Assembly (NCBI GenBank): GCA_038231495.1
Contig: JBBRLG010000071.1
Span: 1 to 18,820 of the forward strand
Reading direction: 5' to 3'
Length of the DNA stretch: 18,820 nucleotides
Source: JBBRLG01 sp038231495
Lineage (GTDB): Bacteria > Planctomycetota > Planctomycetia > Gemmatales > Gemmataceae
Each line of letters begins with the position of its first letter. Position 1 is the first letter of the stretch. Made by a program: the position numbers and the translations under genes. A model generated the notes under the pieces. It ran no database searches. It was not told the DNA's origin and saw nothing but the letters and a program-made list of their open reading frames with translations. Positions 6,663-14,215 of the stretch are shown piece by piece.

Positions 6663-9116
6663 ATGAAGCCATTTTGGACCCGCCGCCCTAAATCCATCTC
6701 GGCCGCCGCGCGACCGCAGCCCTACCGCCGTGCGCGGTTGGGCGTGGAAGCGCTCGAAGACCGTTGCGTGCCGGCCACGTTTATCGTCAACAGCAACGGC
6801 GACACCGCCGCGCCGCCGGCCGGCACCGTGACCCTGCGCTCGGCCATCACCCAGGCCGAGGCCGACGCCACGCCGGACACCATCAATTTCGCCGCTTCGT
6901 TGACTGGCCAGACGATTACGCTGACGGCCGCACTGCCCACGCTGACCAAGGGCGAGACGATTACCGGCCTGGGGGCGGCCAGCCTGTCGGTGAGCGGCGC
7001 CAACGCTTTCCGCGTGTTCAACGTCACCAGCGCCACCCTCGTGACCATCTCCGGTCTGACCGTCACCGGGGGCAACGTTGCGGGGGCCGCCGGCAACGGC
7101 GGCGGCGTCCTGGACACCGGCGGCGTGCTGACGCTCGACAAGGTGACGCTGTCCGGCAACACGGCCACGGGCCCGCGCGGCGGCGGCGGCATTTTCATCA
7201 CCGGCGGGACCGCCCTGGTGACGATCTCCAACTCCACCGTCGCGAGCAACACCGCATTCAGCGGTGGCGGCATCTTCGCCGATTTCACCACGACCACCAC
7301 CATCACCGGCACGACGGTCACGTCGAACACCGGCACCACCGGCGGCTTTGGGGCCGGCATCCTCAACGAAGGGACGATGACCCTCACCAACACCACCGTC
7401 TCCCTCAACAACGGGACGGGTGGGGCTTATTCGGGGGCCGGCATCTCCAACTTCGGGTCGCTGTCGCTGGTCGGCACGAGCGTTATCGGCAACGTGTCGC
7501 AGGGCAGCGGCGGCGGCATCGACAGCGTTGGCACGCTGGTGACGATCACCAACAGCACCATCGCCAACAATACCAGCCTCGGCGGCGCGGGCGGCGGCAT
7601 CCGCATTGGTGCCGGCCCCTTGACCCTTCTGAACGACACCATCACCAACAACATCGACGCCAGCGGGGCGGCCACCAACGCCGGCGGCGTCGCCTTCGCC
7701 GGGGCCACGTTCACGACCAGTAACACCATTATCGCCCTGAACTTCGCCACGGGCGCGGCCGCGCCGCCGGACGTGCGCGGCACGGTGGCGGGCGGCAGCG
7801 TCAACAACTTCATCGGCATCGGCGATGCCGCGCTGACGGGCATCACGAACGGGACGGCCGGCAACCAGATCGGCACCACCGCGACCCCCAAGAACCCGCT
7901 GCTCGGACCGCTCCAGAACAACGGCGGCCCGACGTTCAGCCGCGTTCCGCTCCTCGGCAGCCCGGTCATCAACGCCGGCAACAACGCGGCTTCCGGCACC
8001 CTGACCGCCGACCAGCGCGGCTTCGTCCGGACGGTCACCAACACGGTGGACATCGGCGCGGTCGAGTTCCAGCCGAAACAGGTGAGCGTCGTCCTCGCGG
8101 TCGCGCCGGGCACGCCGACGCCCTTCCGTCTGCCACTGACGTTGACCGCCACCGTCACCGCCGCGCCCACGTCGGTCGGGGCGAACAATGTCTTGACCGG
8201 CACCGTTACGTTCCTTAACGGCAGCACCGTCCTGGGCACCGCGCCGGTGGACGCCACCGGCAAGGCGACCCTGACGCTCAAGCCCGACGCGCCGCTGCCC
8301 GCCGGCACCGACGCGCTGACGGCCCGCTACGAGGGTGACTTCAACTACGGACCCGGCATCTCGCCGGTCGTCAACCAGGTGGTGTCGATCCGCAAGACCA
8401 CGCCCGGCGTCTACGACTCGACTGCCGCCAAGTTTTTCCTGCGCAACACCAACAGCGCCGGCCCGGTGGACGTGCCCGCCTTCCAGTACGGCGCGCCCGG
8501 TGCCGACACCTTCCCGATCGTCGGCGACTGGAACGGCACGGGCGTCTTCACCGTGGGCGTCTTCACGCGGTCCACGGCCACGTTCCAGATTCGGTTCAGC
8601 AACACCCCCGGCCCGGCGGACGTGACGTTCTCGTTCGGCCGGGTGGGCGTGGGCATCCCGGTGGCCGGCGACTGGGACGGCGACGGCAAATGGACCGTCG
8701 GCGTGTTCGACCCGACGACCGGCAACTGGAACCTGCGCAACAGCCTCAGCGGCGGCCTGCCGGACGCCGGCTCGTTCCTGTACGGGTCGCCCGGCTCCAA
8801 GCCGGTAGTCGGGGACTGGAACGGCAGCGGGTCGTTCCACATCGGCGTGATCGAGCCGGACGGCACGTGGAAGTTGAAGAACAACAACACGACCGGTACG
8901 CCGGACTTCACGTTCATGTACGGGAGTTTGAGCGACACGCCGATCGTGGGCGACTGGAACGGCGACGGCGTGTGGACGCCGGGCGTGGTGGATGCCAGTG
9001 GGATATGGAAGTTGCGGAACAGTAACTCGGGGGGCGCGCCGGACATCACGCCGTTCCAGTACGGCGGTCCCGGTACGATCCCGGTGCCCGGCAGTTTTGT
9101 GTTCCCGTCGTTGTAG
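6663..9116 (+). CDS. Extracellular beta-helix protein with FG-GAP-like repeats
   Basis: An 817-residue surface or secreted protein. The N-terminus is basic and lacks a normal hydrophobic signal; it carries 'LGVEALEDRCVPATF' (26-40), the LExLEDRxxPA-type motif found at the start of many large planctomycete exported proteins. Residues 40-360 form a Gly/Thr/Asn-rich right-handed beta-helix with repeated 'GGGI', 'TISNSTV', 'NTT' rungs. Residues 405-470 match the choice-of-anchor Q region ('PLLGPLQNNGGPTF', 'GSPVINAGN', 'DQRGF', 'VDIGAVEFQ'). Residues 475-575 look like a bacterial Ig-like domain ('GTVTFLNGSTVLGTAPVDATGKATLTL', read over 513-539). Residues 583-817 hold four FG-GAP/VCBS-like units with VGDWNGTG, AGDWDGDG, VGDWNGSG and VGDWNGDG (acidic, probable calcium loops). 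AGGAG at 6652-6656 supports the start. Binding partner or enzymatic role is unknown. Confidence 0.88.
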   Translation: MKPFWTRRPKSISAAARPQPYRRARLGVEALEDRCVPATFIVNSNGDTAAPPAGTVTLRSAITQAEADATPDTINFAASLTGQTITLTAALPTLTKGETITGLGAASLSVSGANAFRVFNVTSATLVTISGLTVTGGNVAGAAGNGGGVLDTGGVLTLDKVTLSGNTATGPRGGGGIFITGGTALVTISNSTVASNTAFSGGGIFADFTTTTTITGTTVTSNTGTTGGFGAGILNEGTMTLTNTTVSLNNGTGGAYSGAGISNFGSLSLVGTSVIGNVSQGSGGGIDSVGTLVTITNSTIANNTSLGGAGGGIRIGAGPLTLLNDTITNNIDASGAATNAGGVAFAGATFTTSNTIIALNFATGAAAPPDVRGTVAGGSVNNFIGIGDAALTGITNGTAGNQIGTTATPKNPLLGPLQNNGGPTFSRVPLLGSPVINAGNNAASGTLTADQRGFVRTVTNTVDIGAVEFQPKQVSVVLAVAPGTPTPFRLPLTLTATVTAAPTSVGANNVLTGTVTFLNGSTVLGTAPVDATGKATLTLKPDAPLPAGTDALTARYEGDFNYGPGISPVVNQVVSIRKTTPGVYDSTAAKFFLRNTNSAGPVDVPAFQYGAPGADTFPIVGDWNGTGVFTVGVFTRSTATFQIRFSNTPGPADVTFSFGRVGVGIPVAGDWDGDGKWTVGVFDPTTGNWNLRNSLSGGLPDAGSFLYGSPGSKPVVGDWNGSGSFHIGVIEPDGTWKLKNNNTTGTPDFTFMYGSLSDTPIVGDWNGDGVWTPGVVDASGIWKLRNSNSGGAPDITPFQYGGPGTIPVPGSFVFPSL

Positions 9117-9124
9117 TCATCGGG

Positions 9125-9171
9125 TGCCGCTTGCCGCGTTGCGGGTACTTCCCGCAACGCCGCAAGCGGCA
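9125..9171. terminator. Bidirectional stem-loop between convergent genes
   Basis: A 21-nt arm (9125-9145) pairs with 9151-9171 with one mismatch around a 5-base loop TACTT. Its outer part, TGCCGCTTG.. / ..CAAGCGGCA, belongs to the dispersed GCCGCTTGCGGC repeat family. It sits 8 bases after the stop of the beta-helix gene and 8 bases before the end of the minus-strand helix-turn-helix gene, so it is well placed to end both transcripts. No long T-run follows on either strand, only AAATT. Confidence 0.6.
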
Positions 9172-9179
9172 AATTCCCT

Positions 9180-9401
9180 TCAAATCTTCCGTTCCCCGGC
9201 GATCAACGCTTCGACGTACTGGTCGATGTCGCGCGTCCGCCAGCGGACGAGTTTGCGGTTGTAGCGAATCGGTTGCGGCAGTTCGCTGCGTTCCAGCATG
9301 CGCCAGACGGTGCGAACGCTGATGGATAAGCGGTGGGCGACCTGTTGCGCGGTGAGCAGGTCGGTAGTTCGGTCGGCGGTGAGGGAGGGCATCGCAAGCA
9401 T
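9180..9401 (-). CDS. Small helix-turn-helix DNA-binding protein (AlpA/Xis-like)
   Basis: A 73-residue protein. 'DLLTAQQVAHRLSISVRTVWRMLERSELPQPIRYNRKLVRWRTRDIDQYV' (about residues 14-63, shown here in part: LLTAQQVAHRLSIS) is the winged-helix MerR-like fold of the helix-turn-helix 17 / AlpA / excisionase family, with the usual 'P.P.r....vRW...DID.Y' ending. The ATG at 9401 is preferred over an in-frame GTG at 9419 because GGAG lies 6 bases before it on the minus strand. The protein could be a transcription regulator or a recombination directionality factor. No integrase or phage gene is visible nearby, so it is probably solitary. A pair of dyads at 9447-9466 lies about 46-65 bases upstream of the start and is a candidate binding site. 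Confidence 0.82.
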   Translation of the reverse strand: MLAMPSLTADRTTDLLTAQQVAHRLSISVRTVWRMLERSELPQPIRYNRKLVRWRTRDIDQYVEALIAGERKI

Positions 9402-9446
9402 GACAATCTCCAGAGCCACACACGCAGACGGGCTGGAAGGCGTCGC

Positions 9447-9466
9447 ATGTATACATTAGTACACTA
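9447..9466. promoter_or_regulatory. Paired dyads upstream of the HTH gene
   Basis: ATGTATACAT (9447-9456) is a perfect 10-bp palindrome and is followed directly by TAGTACACTA (9457-9466), a TAGT-N2-ACTA dyad. The pair is AT-rich in a GC-rich region and sits about 46-65 bases before the ATG of the helix-turn-helix gene. It could be its operator, overlapping a promoter. Binding is inferred only from position and symmetry. Confidence 0.35.
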
Positions 9467-9541
9467 GCGTCGGCTTTCGTTGCTTTCAAGTGGAGATTGG
9501 AAAAAATCCGGATCGGGGGGTCGGAAATACAGGAAAACAAA

Positions 9542-9574
9542 TAGCTGTTAGCTGTCAGCTATTAGCTGTCAGCC
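9542..9574. repeat. Heptanucleotide direct repeats, TAGCTGT type
   Basis: The sequence reads in 7-base units TAGCTGT, TAGCTGT, CAGCTAT, TAGCTGT, CAGCC. It is an imperfect array of about 4.7 units in the spacer upstream of the helix-turn-helix gene and downstream of the metallopeptidase gene. Confidence 0.7.
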
Positions 9575-9580
9575 AATGCC

Positions 9581-9601
9581 GACACCCGACACCCGACACC
9601 C
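9581..9601. repeat. Heptanucleotide direct repeats, GACACCC type
   Basis: Three perfect 7-base units GACACCC lie 6 bases after the TAGCTGT array and end 4 bases before the 3' end of the metallopeptidase gene. The unit sequence is different from the neighbouring array but the period is the same. Confidence 0.75.
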
Positions 9602-9605
9602 GATC

Positions 9606-11081
9606 TTATTTCCGCACTTGCTGCCTCACTACCCCGCGCACATACGCCTGGTAATGCGTCTCCAACTTGTCGAGGTCCGTGCCGAAAACTTCGGTGAAAT
9701 CGGCCAACCGCGTCTCCGGCGTGTGCCGGGACTCGATCAGCGCCAGATACTTGCGCAACGCTTGCGGCTTCTCTTCCATCAGCATTGCGAACAGCGCCCA
9801 ACTCTGGGCGTAACCGAGGACCACCGGCTTCATCGTCTTCGCCTTGCGAATCCAGTCGTCGTTTTCGATCAGGCTGCGCAACGGCAACAAGGGGGCCGAT
9901 GCGGCCAGGGTCGCGGCACGTTCGCCGTTCGGCTCGCCGATGCCCTGCCAGGCGCCGTTCGCGGTCGATTCGCAGTAACACGCCAGACCCTCCGCCAGCC
10001 AGACCGGCACGTCGCCCTCGCGGTTGAGGAGACCGCAGTTGAACGACAATTGATGCGCCACCTCGTGCATGACCGTCCCGATGTTGGCGTCGCTGCGGTA
10101 CGTCGCCGCCGAGCGGTTGACCGCACTGACGGCACGCTCGCGCTCCAGGTGGGTCGGCAACTGGCGCACGAGGCGGTCGGCGTACTGCTTTTCACTCAGA
10201 AACGCGCGATTTTGGCCGTAATCGTAGACCACCAGCCGGTTGCTCGGCGGGTGGTAGACGCCGCGAATCGCCGTGGACTGCTTGCCGCCCAGGTACGCCT
10301 CGAAGCCGGCCGGCGTGTCAAAGACTGCCACCATCAGTTTCTCGCGCGGCGCGCGCACCGTGAAGCCTTTGCCGCGGAAGTGGTCGAAGAAGAGGGCGTA
10401 GATCGTCTCGCAGTTGTACAGGCGGTCCTCGCTGAAGTCGTCGCCGGCGTTGCTCAGGGCCATGAAGTGTCGGCTGTCGAACCGGGTGACGGGCGTCAGG
10501 CGGTTGTCGCGCACCAGGCCGATCATGTGCTCGGCGAAGTCGCGGCTGTTGTACTCGTCGCGCGACTCGAAGCCGAAGCCGCCGCAGATGACGTGACAGC
10601 CCGGCCGGTCGTCCTCGTCGGCAATAGCGACGCGCACCGTGCGCCCGGCCAGGTGGGCCACGGGAAAGCGATACGCGCGCAGGCGACCGTTTTGCAACGG
10701 CAACAGTTTGGCCGCGGACTGCCAGCCCTTGTCGGTACGCACCTGCTTGGCGACGCGCCGGCCATCCTCGTCGTCCAGTACCACGTCGAGCAGCGGCCCG
10801 GCGTCGCGGCCGCGCGGGCGCACTGCGGCGGCGGTGAAGCGGACGGCCCCGGCGTCGGGCGGCACGACGAAGGTGCGGTGCAGCAGGCCGCGGCTGCCGG
10901 GTTTGCCGGCGTCGGAGCTGCTGACGGCGAACGCCCGGCCCGGCCCGTGGTTGGCGGCGGGCGTGACGTAGAACCCGGCACCCTCCCAGCGGTCGAGTCG
11001 GCCGGATGCAAACCCGAAGTTGGGCAAACCGCCCGTCGCCGCCGGCAGCGCGGCGGCCAGCAGGATGACGCCGTAAAACAT
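9606..11081 (-). CDS. Secreted DUF1570-type zinc metallopeptidase
   Basis: A 491-residue protein. A short hydrophobic leader, MFYGVILLAAALPAATG, suggests export. Residues about 20-175 look like a beta-sandwich carbohydrate-binding-type domain ('LPNFGFASGRLDRWEG' start; ends near 'GCHVICGGFGFES'). The catalytic domain carries HEVAH (339-343) and 'WLAEGLA' (361-367) with Glu364, giving the gluzincin zinc set H339, H343, E364 and the catalytic base E340. This layout fits DUF1570, a family expanded in planctomycetes. The ATG at 11081 is chosen because the signal-like stretch begins there and GGGGGAG is 5 bases upstream; upstream in-frame codons to 11210 run through a repeat hairpin. Probably acts outside the cytoplasmic membrane on unknown proteins. 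It is divergent from the long nfeD gene. Confidence 0.85.
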   Translation of the reverse strand: MFYGVILLAAALPAATGGLPNFGFASGRLDRWEGAGFYVTPAANHGPGRAFAVSSSDAGKPGSRGLLHRTFVVPPDAGAVRFTAAAVRPRGRDAGPLLDVVLDDEDGRRVAKQVRTDKGWQSAAKLLPLQNGRLRAYRFPVAHLAGRTVRVAIADEDDRPGCHVICGGFGFESRDEYNSRDFAEHMIGLVRDNRLTPVTRFDSRHFMALSNAGDDFSEDRLYNCETIYALFFDHFRGKGFTVRAPREKLMVAVFDTPAGFEAYLGGKQSTAIRGVYHPPSNRLVVYDYGQNRAFLSEKQYADRLVRQLPTHLERERAVSAVNRSAATYRSDANIGTVMHEVAHQLSFNCGLLNREGDVPVWLAEGLACYCESTANGAWQGIGEPNGERAATLAASAPLLPLRSLIENDDWIRKAKTMKPVVLGYAQSWALFAMLMEEKPQALRKYLALIESRHTPETRLADFTEVFGTDLDKLETHYQAYVRGVVRQQVRK

Positions 11082-11099
11082 GGCTACTCCCCCGTCTTT

Positions 11100-11143
11100 G
11101 CCGCTGGCGGCTTTGCGGTCTTGCCCGCAAAGCCGCCAGCGGC
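11100..11143. repeat. GCCGC-family hairpin in divergent promoter region
   Basis: GCCGCTGGCGGCTTTGCGG (11100-11118) pairs perfectly with 11125-11143 over 19 bases around a 6-base loop. It is a variant (TGG for TTG) of the dispersed repeat. It lies 19 bases upstream of the metallopeptidase ATG, that is within its 5' leader or promoter, and about 150 bases before the long nfeD gene. In this place it cannot be a normal gene-end terminator for either gene. Confidence 0.65.
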
Positions 11144-11289
11144 GAATTCTTCCGTTAAGTATGGGACAGGAAAGACGAATAAGCAGGCGGAACCGTCGCC
11201 GGGCCGGCAATTCTTTGACAGGCTTTTGCCGTACCCTCTATAATCAAGTACGAAACCGCGATTGCGCTACGCCCCGAACGGTGACCGCC

Positions 11290-13521
11290 ATGTGCAACCT
11301 CTCCACCCATCGCCGCAGCCTGAACGCCTTGGTGCTGGCCGCTGTTGTCCTGCTGCCCGCCACCCTGATCGGCCGCGCCCGTGCCGACCGCGGCTGCGTC
11401 CTCAACGTGCCCTCCAACCTCACCACCGAATGGATCGAGCAGCGCCAGAAATACATCGACGGCCGGCTCAGCAACTTCGAGAAGGACCCGGGCCGCGACC
11501 CCGCGGCCAAGGGCGTCTTCAAGCTCGTCTGCGACTTCAACCCGAACAACCAGGCCAGCAGCTGCCCCGACTACTACGCCGCCCAGAAGCTTGCCGACTA
11601 CCTCACCGGCTTGCGCAGCCGCGACGTGCTCGTGATCGGCTTCGTCCACGACGAGGTGACGCGGCACAGCGTCCTGCCGTTGCTGGCGTGCTCCGAAATC
11701 ATCGTCGCGCCCCAGGGCCACGGCCCCGAGGACAAGCGGCGCGTGCCCGGCTTCGGCCGCGTCAACCTCGACGCGGCCAAGCCGCTGCCGCCCAAGCAGC
11801 GCGACGAGTACCTCGACAAGGCGCGCGGCCGCTTCTCCGCCGCGCTGATCCAGAAGATGTTCGACTTCAACCTCGTCGTGGTCAAGGTGCGCGACGTGGC
11901 CAACAACGCCGAGCGCTACCAGGACGCCAACCCCGCCGGCAAACCGGCGCCGCGCGGCGAGTTGGTGCCCAACCTCGGCCGCGACGCCGTGGCGTTTTAC
12001 AATTACGAACGGGCCAGCGAGTACGGCCTGTGCCAGCCGCGGCCGCTCAACCAGCTCAGCGACGTGCTGGCGGAATACGGCCTGTCGCGCTCCGAGAACC
12101 TGTACAAGATGCCCGAGCGCACCAACGCCTGGCGCGTCGTGGTGGGCGGCGTGCTCGACGCCCCGCTGGCCGACAGCACGATTCGGCACGTCAAGACGGC
12201 GCTGGGCAAGGGCGCCAACCTGCTGATCGTGCAGCTGGAATGCCGCGAGGGCGACAGCCAGGCCGCGGTGGATTTGGCCAAGTTCTTGCTGGAATTGAAG
12301 GGCAACCGCGCGGAACCGATCCGCACCGTCGCCTACGTCACCAAGCAGGCGAGCGACACGGCGGCGTTCCTGGCTTTCGCCTGTGACGAGATGTTCCTGG
12401 ACCCGGAAGCCAACCTCGACTTCGAGAAATACGTCGGCAACGACGCCAACCGCGAAAAGGTTTTGCGCGACAACCTGGTGGAAATCGCGGGCGAACAGGG
12501 TTACCCCGAAGTGCTGGTCCGCGGCATGCTCGACCGCAAGCTGGTGGTCCACACCGTCAAGAGCATCGCCGGGGAGAGCCGGCGCAAATTCATGAGCCAG
12601 AAGGAACTGGACGATGAGACGAACAACCCCAAGCCCGAGTGGCGCAGCGACGGCGTCGTCAAGCCGGTCAACGCTAACGACCCCGACAAGTACCTGGCCC
12701 TCAACCCGGAGAGCGCGCGCACCTTCGGCCTGATCGCCGCCGACGACGTGGTCAAGAACGAGCAGGCGTTGTACGACCGCTTGAGCATCGACGCCAAGGA
12801 AGTGCAGCTGGCGGAGAACGACTGGCTGGACGCGATCGCCCGCTTCCTACGGCTGCCAATCACGAGCGTCTTTCTCGTCGGCGTCGGCATCCTGTGCCTG
12901 ATCCTGGAGTTGAAGATGCCCGGCGTGAGCCTGCCGGGCGTGATCGCGGCAATCTGCTTCGTACTGTTCTTCTGGGCGCACTCGAACACCACGACGGGCT
13001 GGTTGGCGATCCTGCTATTCGTCCTGGGTCTGGTGCTGATCGCGGTGGAAGTCTTCGTGCTGCCCGGCTTCGCCGCGCCGGGTATTGTGGGCGTGTTGCT
13101 CGTCATCGCCAGCATCGGCATCGCGGCGTACGGCCACTGGCCGCGCACCTCGGAAGACTGGCTGGGGTTCGGTAAGACGCTTAGCCCGTTCGGCATCAGC
13201 GTCCTGATCGCGGTGATCGGCGCGGCGATCGCGGCCCGCTACTTGCCGAGCATTCCGTTCGCCAATCGGCTGATGCTCAAGCCGCCGGGCCACCCTTCGG
13301 CGGAGGGCGAGGAGCCGACGGCGGTCGAGACGGTGCGGGCGGAGTTGGCGGCGCTCTTGGGCGCGATCGGCGTCGCGGCAACGCCGTTGCGGCCCGCGGG
13401 CAAGGTGCAGTTCGGCGAACAGTTCGTGGACGTGGTTGCCGAGGGCAGTTTCGTCCAGCCCGGCACGCGCGTGCAGGTCGTGGAGATCGAAGGCAACCGC
13501 GTGGTGGTCAAAGAGGTCTAG
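11290..13521 (+). CDS. nfeD: Long NfeD protein with degenerate ClpP-like segments
   Basis: A 743-residue membrane protein of the NfeD1b type. Order: signal peptide (1-32, LNALVLAAVVLLPATLIGRA); a first ClpP/crotonase-like segment (36-160, with 'VTRHSVLPLLACSEIIVAPQG'); a long insert; a second segment (281-378, with 'ANLLIVQLECREGDS' and 'AYVTKQASDTAAFLAFACDE'); membrane helices at about 523-542, 547-563, 570-590, 594-614 and 633-652; and a C-terminal OB-fold (690-743, 'GAIGVAATPLRPAGKVQFG'). In active NfeD proteases the nucleophile Ser lies in an A-S-A-G-type motif and the first loop reads D/N-T-P-G-G. By hand alignment the Ser position is Asp356 here, with ECREGDS in place of DTPGG, so proteolysis is doubtful. 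The ATG at 11290 precedes the signal peptide; a GTG at 11281 is possible, and no clear Shine-Dalgarno is seen. First gene of the nfeD-nfeD-floA cluster. Confidence 0.85.
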   Translation: MCNLSTHRRSLNALVLAAVVLLPATLIGRARADRGCVLNVPSNLTTEWIEQRQKYIDGRLSNFEKDPGRDPAAKGVFKLVCDFNPNNQASSCPDYYAAQKLADYLTGLRSRDVLVIGFVHDEVTRHSVLPLLACSEIIVAPQGHGPEDKRRVPGFGRVNLDAAKPLPPKQRDEYLDKARGRFSAALIQKMFDFNLVVVKVRDVANNAERYQDANPAGKPAPRGELVPNLGRDAVAFYNYERASEYGLCQPRPLNQLSDVLAEYGLSRSENLYKMPERTNAWRVVVGGVLDAPLADSTIRHVKTALGKGANLLIVQLECREGDSQAAVDLAKFLLELKGNRAEPIRTVAYVTKQASDTAAFLAFACDEMFLDPEANLDFEKYVGNDANREKVLRDNLVEIAGEQGYPEVLVRGMLDRKLVVHTVKSIAGESRRKFMSQKELDDETNNPKPEWRSDGVVKPVNANDPDKYLALNPESARTFGLIAADDVVKNEQALYDRLSIDAKEVQLAENDWLDAIARFLRLPITSVFLVGVGILCLILELKMPGVSLPGVIAAICFVLFFWAHSNTTTGWLAILLFVLGLVLIAVEVFVLPGFAAPGIVGVLLVIASIGIAAYGHWPRTSEDWLGFGKTLSPFGISVLIAVIGAAIAARYLPSIPFANRLMLKPPGHPSAEGEEPTAVETVRAELAALLGAIGVAATPLRPAGKVQFGEQFVDVVAEGSFVQPGTRVQVVEIEGNRVVVKEV

Positions 13522-13601
13522 TGGTTCAACTCACTTGAATTGATAGCCAAACCCCCGTAGTGCGGAAGGCTGCTGTCGATTGAGGTGAGTTGAACCACTA
13601 G
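13518..13601. mobile_element. 84-bp CTAG-bounded inverted-repeat element
   Basis: The left arm (13518-13547) and right arm (13572-13601) are complementary over 30 nt with 4 mismatches, three of which would be G-U pairs in RNA. The loop is 24 nt. The outer 17 bases, CTAGTGGTTCAACTCAC, are perfectly inverted. The element begins and ends with CTAG, and the TAG at 13519-13521 is the stop codon of the long nfeD gene. The structure suits a tiny MITE (CTAG as target duplication) or a strong RNA hairpin between nfeD and the next gene. No coding capacity is seen. Confidence 0.6.
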
Positions 13602-13610
13602 CCCTCGTTT

Positions 13611-13653
13611 GCCGCTTGCGGCTGAGCGCCGACCGCCGCTTGCGGCTTTGCGC
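13611..13653. repeat. Two tandem GCCGC-family repeats
   Basis: GCCGCTTGCGGCTGAGCGC (13611-13629) is followed by GCCGCTTGCGGCTTTGCGC (13635-13653), period 24. They are direct, not inverted, copies, each with a small internal dyad GCCGC-TT-GCGGC. They occupy the leader of the short nfeD gene, ending about 21 bases before its ATG. Confidence 0.75.
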
Positions 13654-13674
13654 TCCGAAAAGGATTCACGCGGC

Positions 13675-14208
13675 ATGGACCCGACCTACTTGACGATGGG
13701 CCTCGTGCTGATTGGGGTGGGGGTCGTGTTCTTGGTCGGCGAACTATTCTTTCCGACCGGCGGCGTCCTGATCGTGCTGTCCGTCCTGTCGATCGCCGCC
13801 GGCGTGGCCCTGACGTTCAATTACGACAGATGGGCCGGCATTTACACGCTGCTGGGGCTGTTCGGGGCGCTGCCGTTCGTCGGCGGCTTCATGGTCTACT
13901 ATTGGCCGAAAACGCCGATGGGCCGGCGATTCTTCTTGACCCGGCCCGACGCGGATGCCACATTGACGGCCACACCGATGAACAAGGAGTTGGAGCAGTT
14001 GCGCGGCCGATTCGGGCGGACGATCTCGCCGCTGCGCCCGTCGGGCGTGGTCGATTTCGAGGGTCGCCGCGTGGACACCGTGACCGAGGGCATGATGGTC
14101 GAGCCGGGCCAGTGGGTTCGCTGCGTGGACGTGCAGGCCAACCGCGTGGTCGTGCGCCCCGTGAACAAGCCCAACCTCGAAACCCTCGAAACCGCTGATT
14201 TTGGTTAG
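13675..14208 (+). CDS. nfeD: Short NfeD protein
   Basis: A 177-residue protein of the short NfeD (NfeD1a-like) type without protease domain. Two or three membrane helices occupy residues 7-27, 29-47 and 54-77. The C-terminal OB-fold spans about 108-164: 'GRFGRTISPLRPSGVVDFEG', 'RRVDTVTEGMMVEPGQWVRC', 'VDVQANRVVVRPV' follow the family pattern G.a.s.LrPsG.v.f.g.r.d.v.eg.....G..V.Vv.v.g..vvV. The start at 13675 is chosen because the first helix follows immediately and AAAAGGA lies in the right range upstream. It is preceded by two tandem repeats and followed, 7 bases after its TAG, by the second MITE-like element. Family knowledge: NfeD proteins pair with flotillin/stomatin-type proteins; floA is next. 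Confidence 0.9.
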   Translation: MDPTYLTMGLVLIGVGVVFLVGELFFPTGGVLIVLSVLSIAAGVALTFNYDRWAGIYTLLGLFGALPFVGGFMVYYWPKTPMGRRFFLTRPDADATLTATPMNKELEQLRGRFGRTISPLRPSGVVDFEGRRVDTVTEGMMVEPGQWVRCVDVQANRVVVRPVNKPNLETLETADFG

Positions 14209-14215
14209 TGCTATC

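Noticed and set aside
6642..8840. A 732-codon open frame on the minus strand opposite the beta-helix gene
   Set aside because: Its product is a low-complexity Arg/Gly/Ala/Asp-rich string with no domain. It arises because the plus-strand gene is GC-rich and Gly/Thr-rich, so the opposite frame lacks stops. The plus-strand protein has clear domains.
9542..9601. CRISPR-like array
   Set aside because: Units are 7 bases, contiguous and without spacers. These are simple tandem repeats.
11082..11289. Extensions of both divergent genes (metallopeptidase and long nfeD) into their shared spacer
   Set aside because: Both extensions would run through the GCCGC-family hairpin and place the signal peptides internally. 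The starts at 11081 and 11290 put the signal peptides at the N-termini.
11155..12552. A 465-codon minus-strand frame opposite the long nfeD gene
   Set aside because: Composition is His/Val/Gly/Arg-rich without domains, typical of antisense frames in GC-rich DNA.
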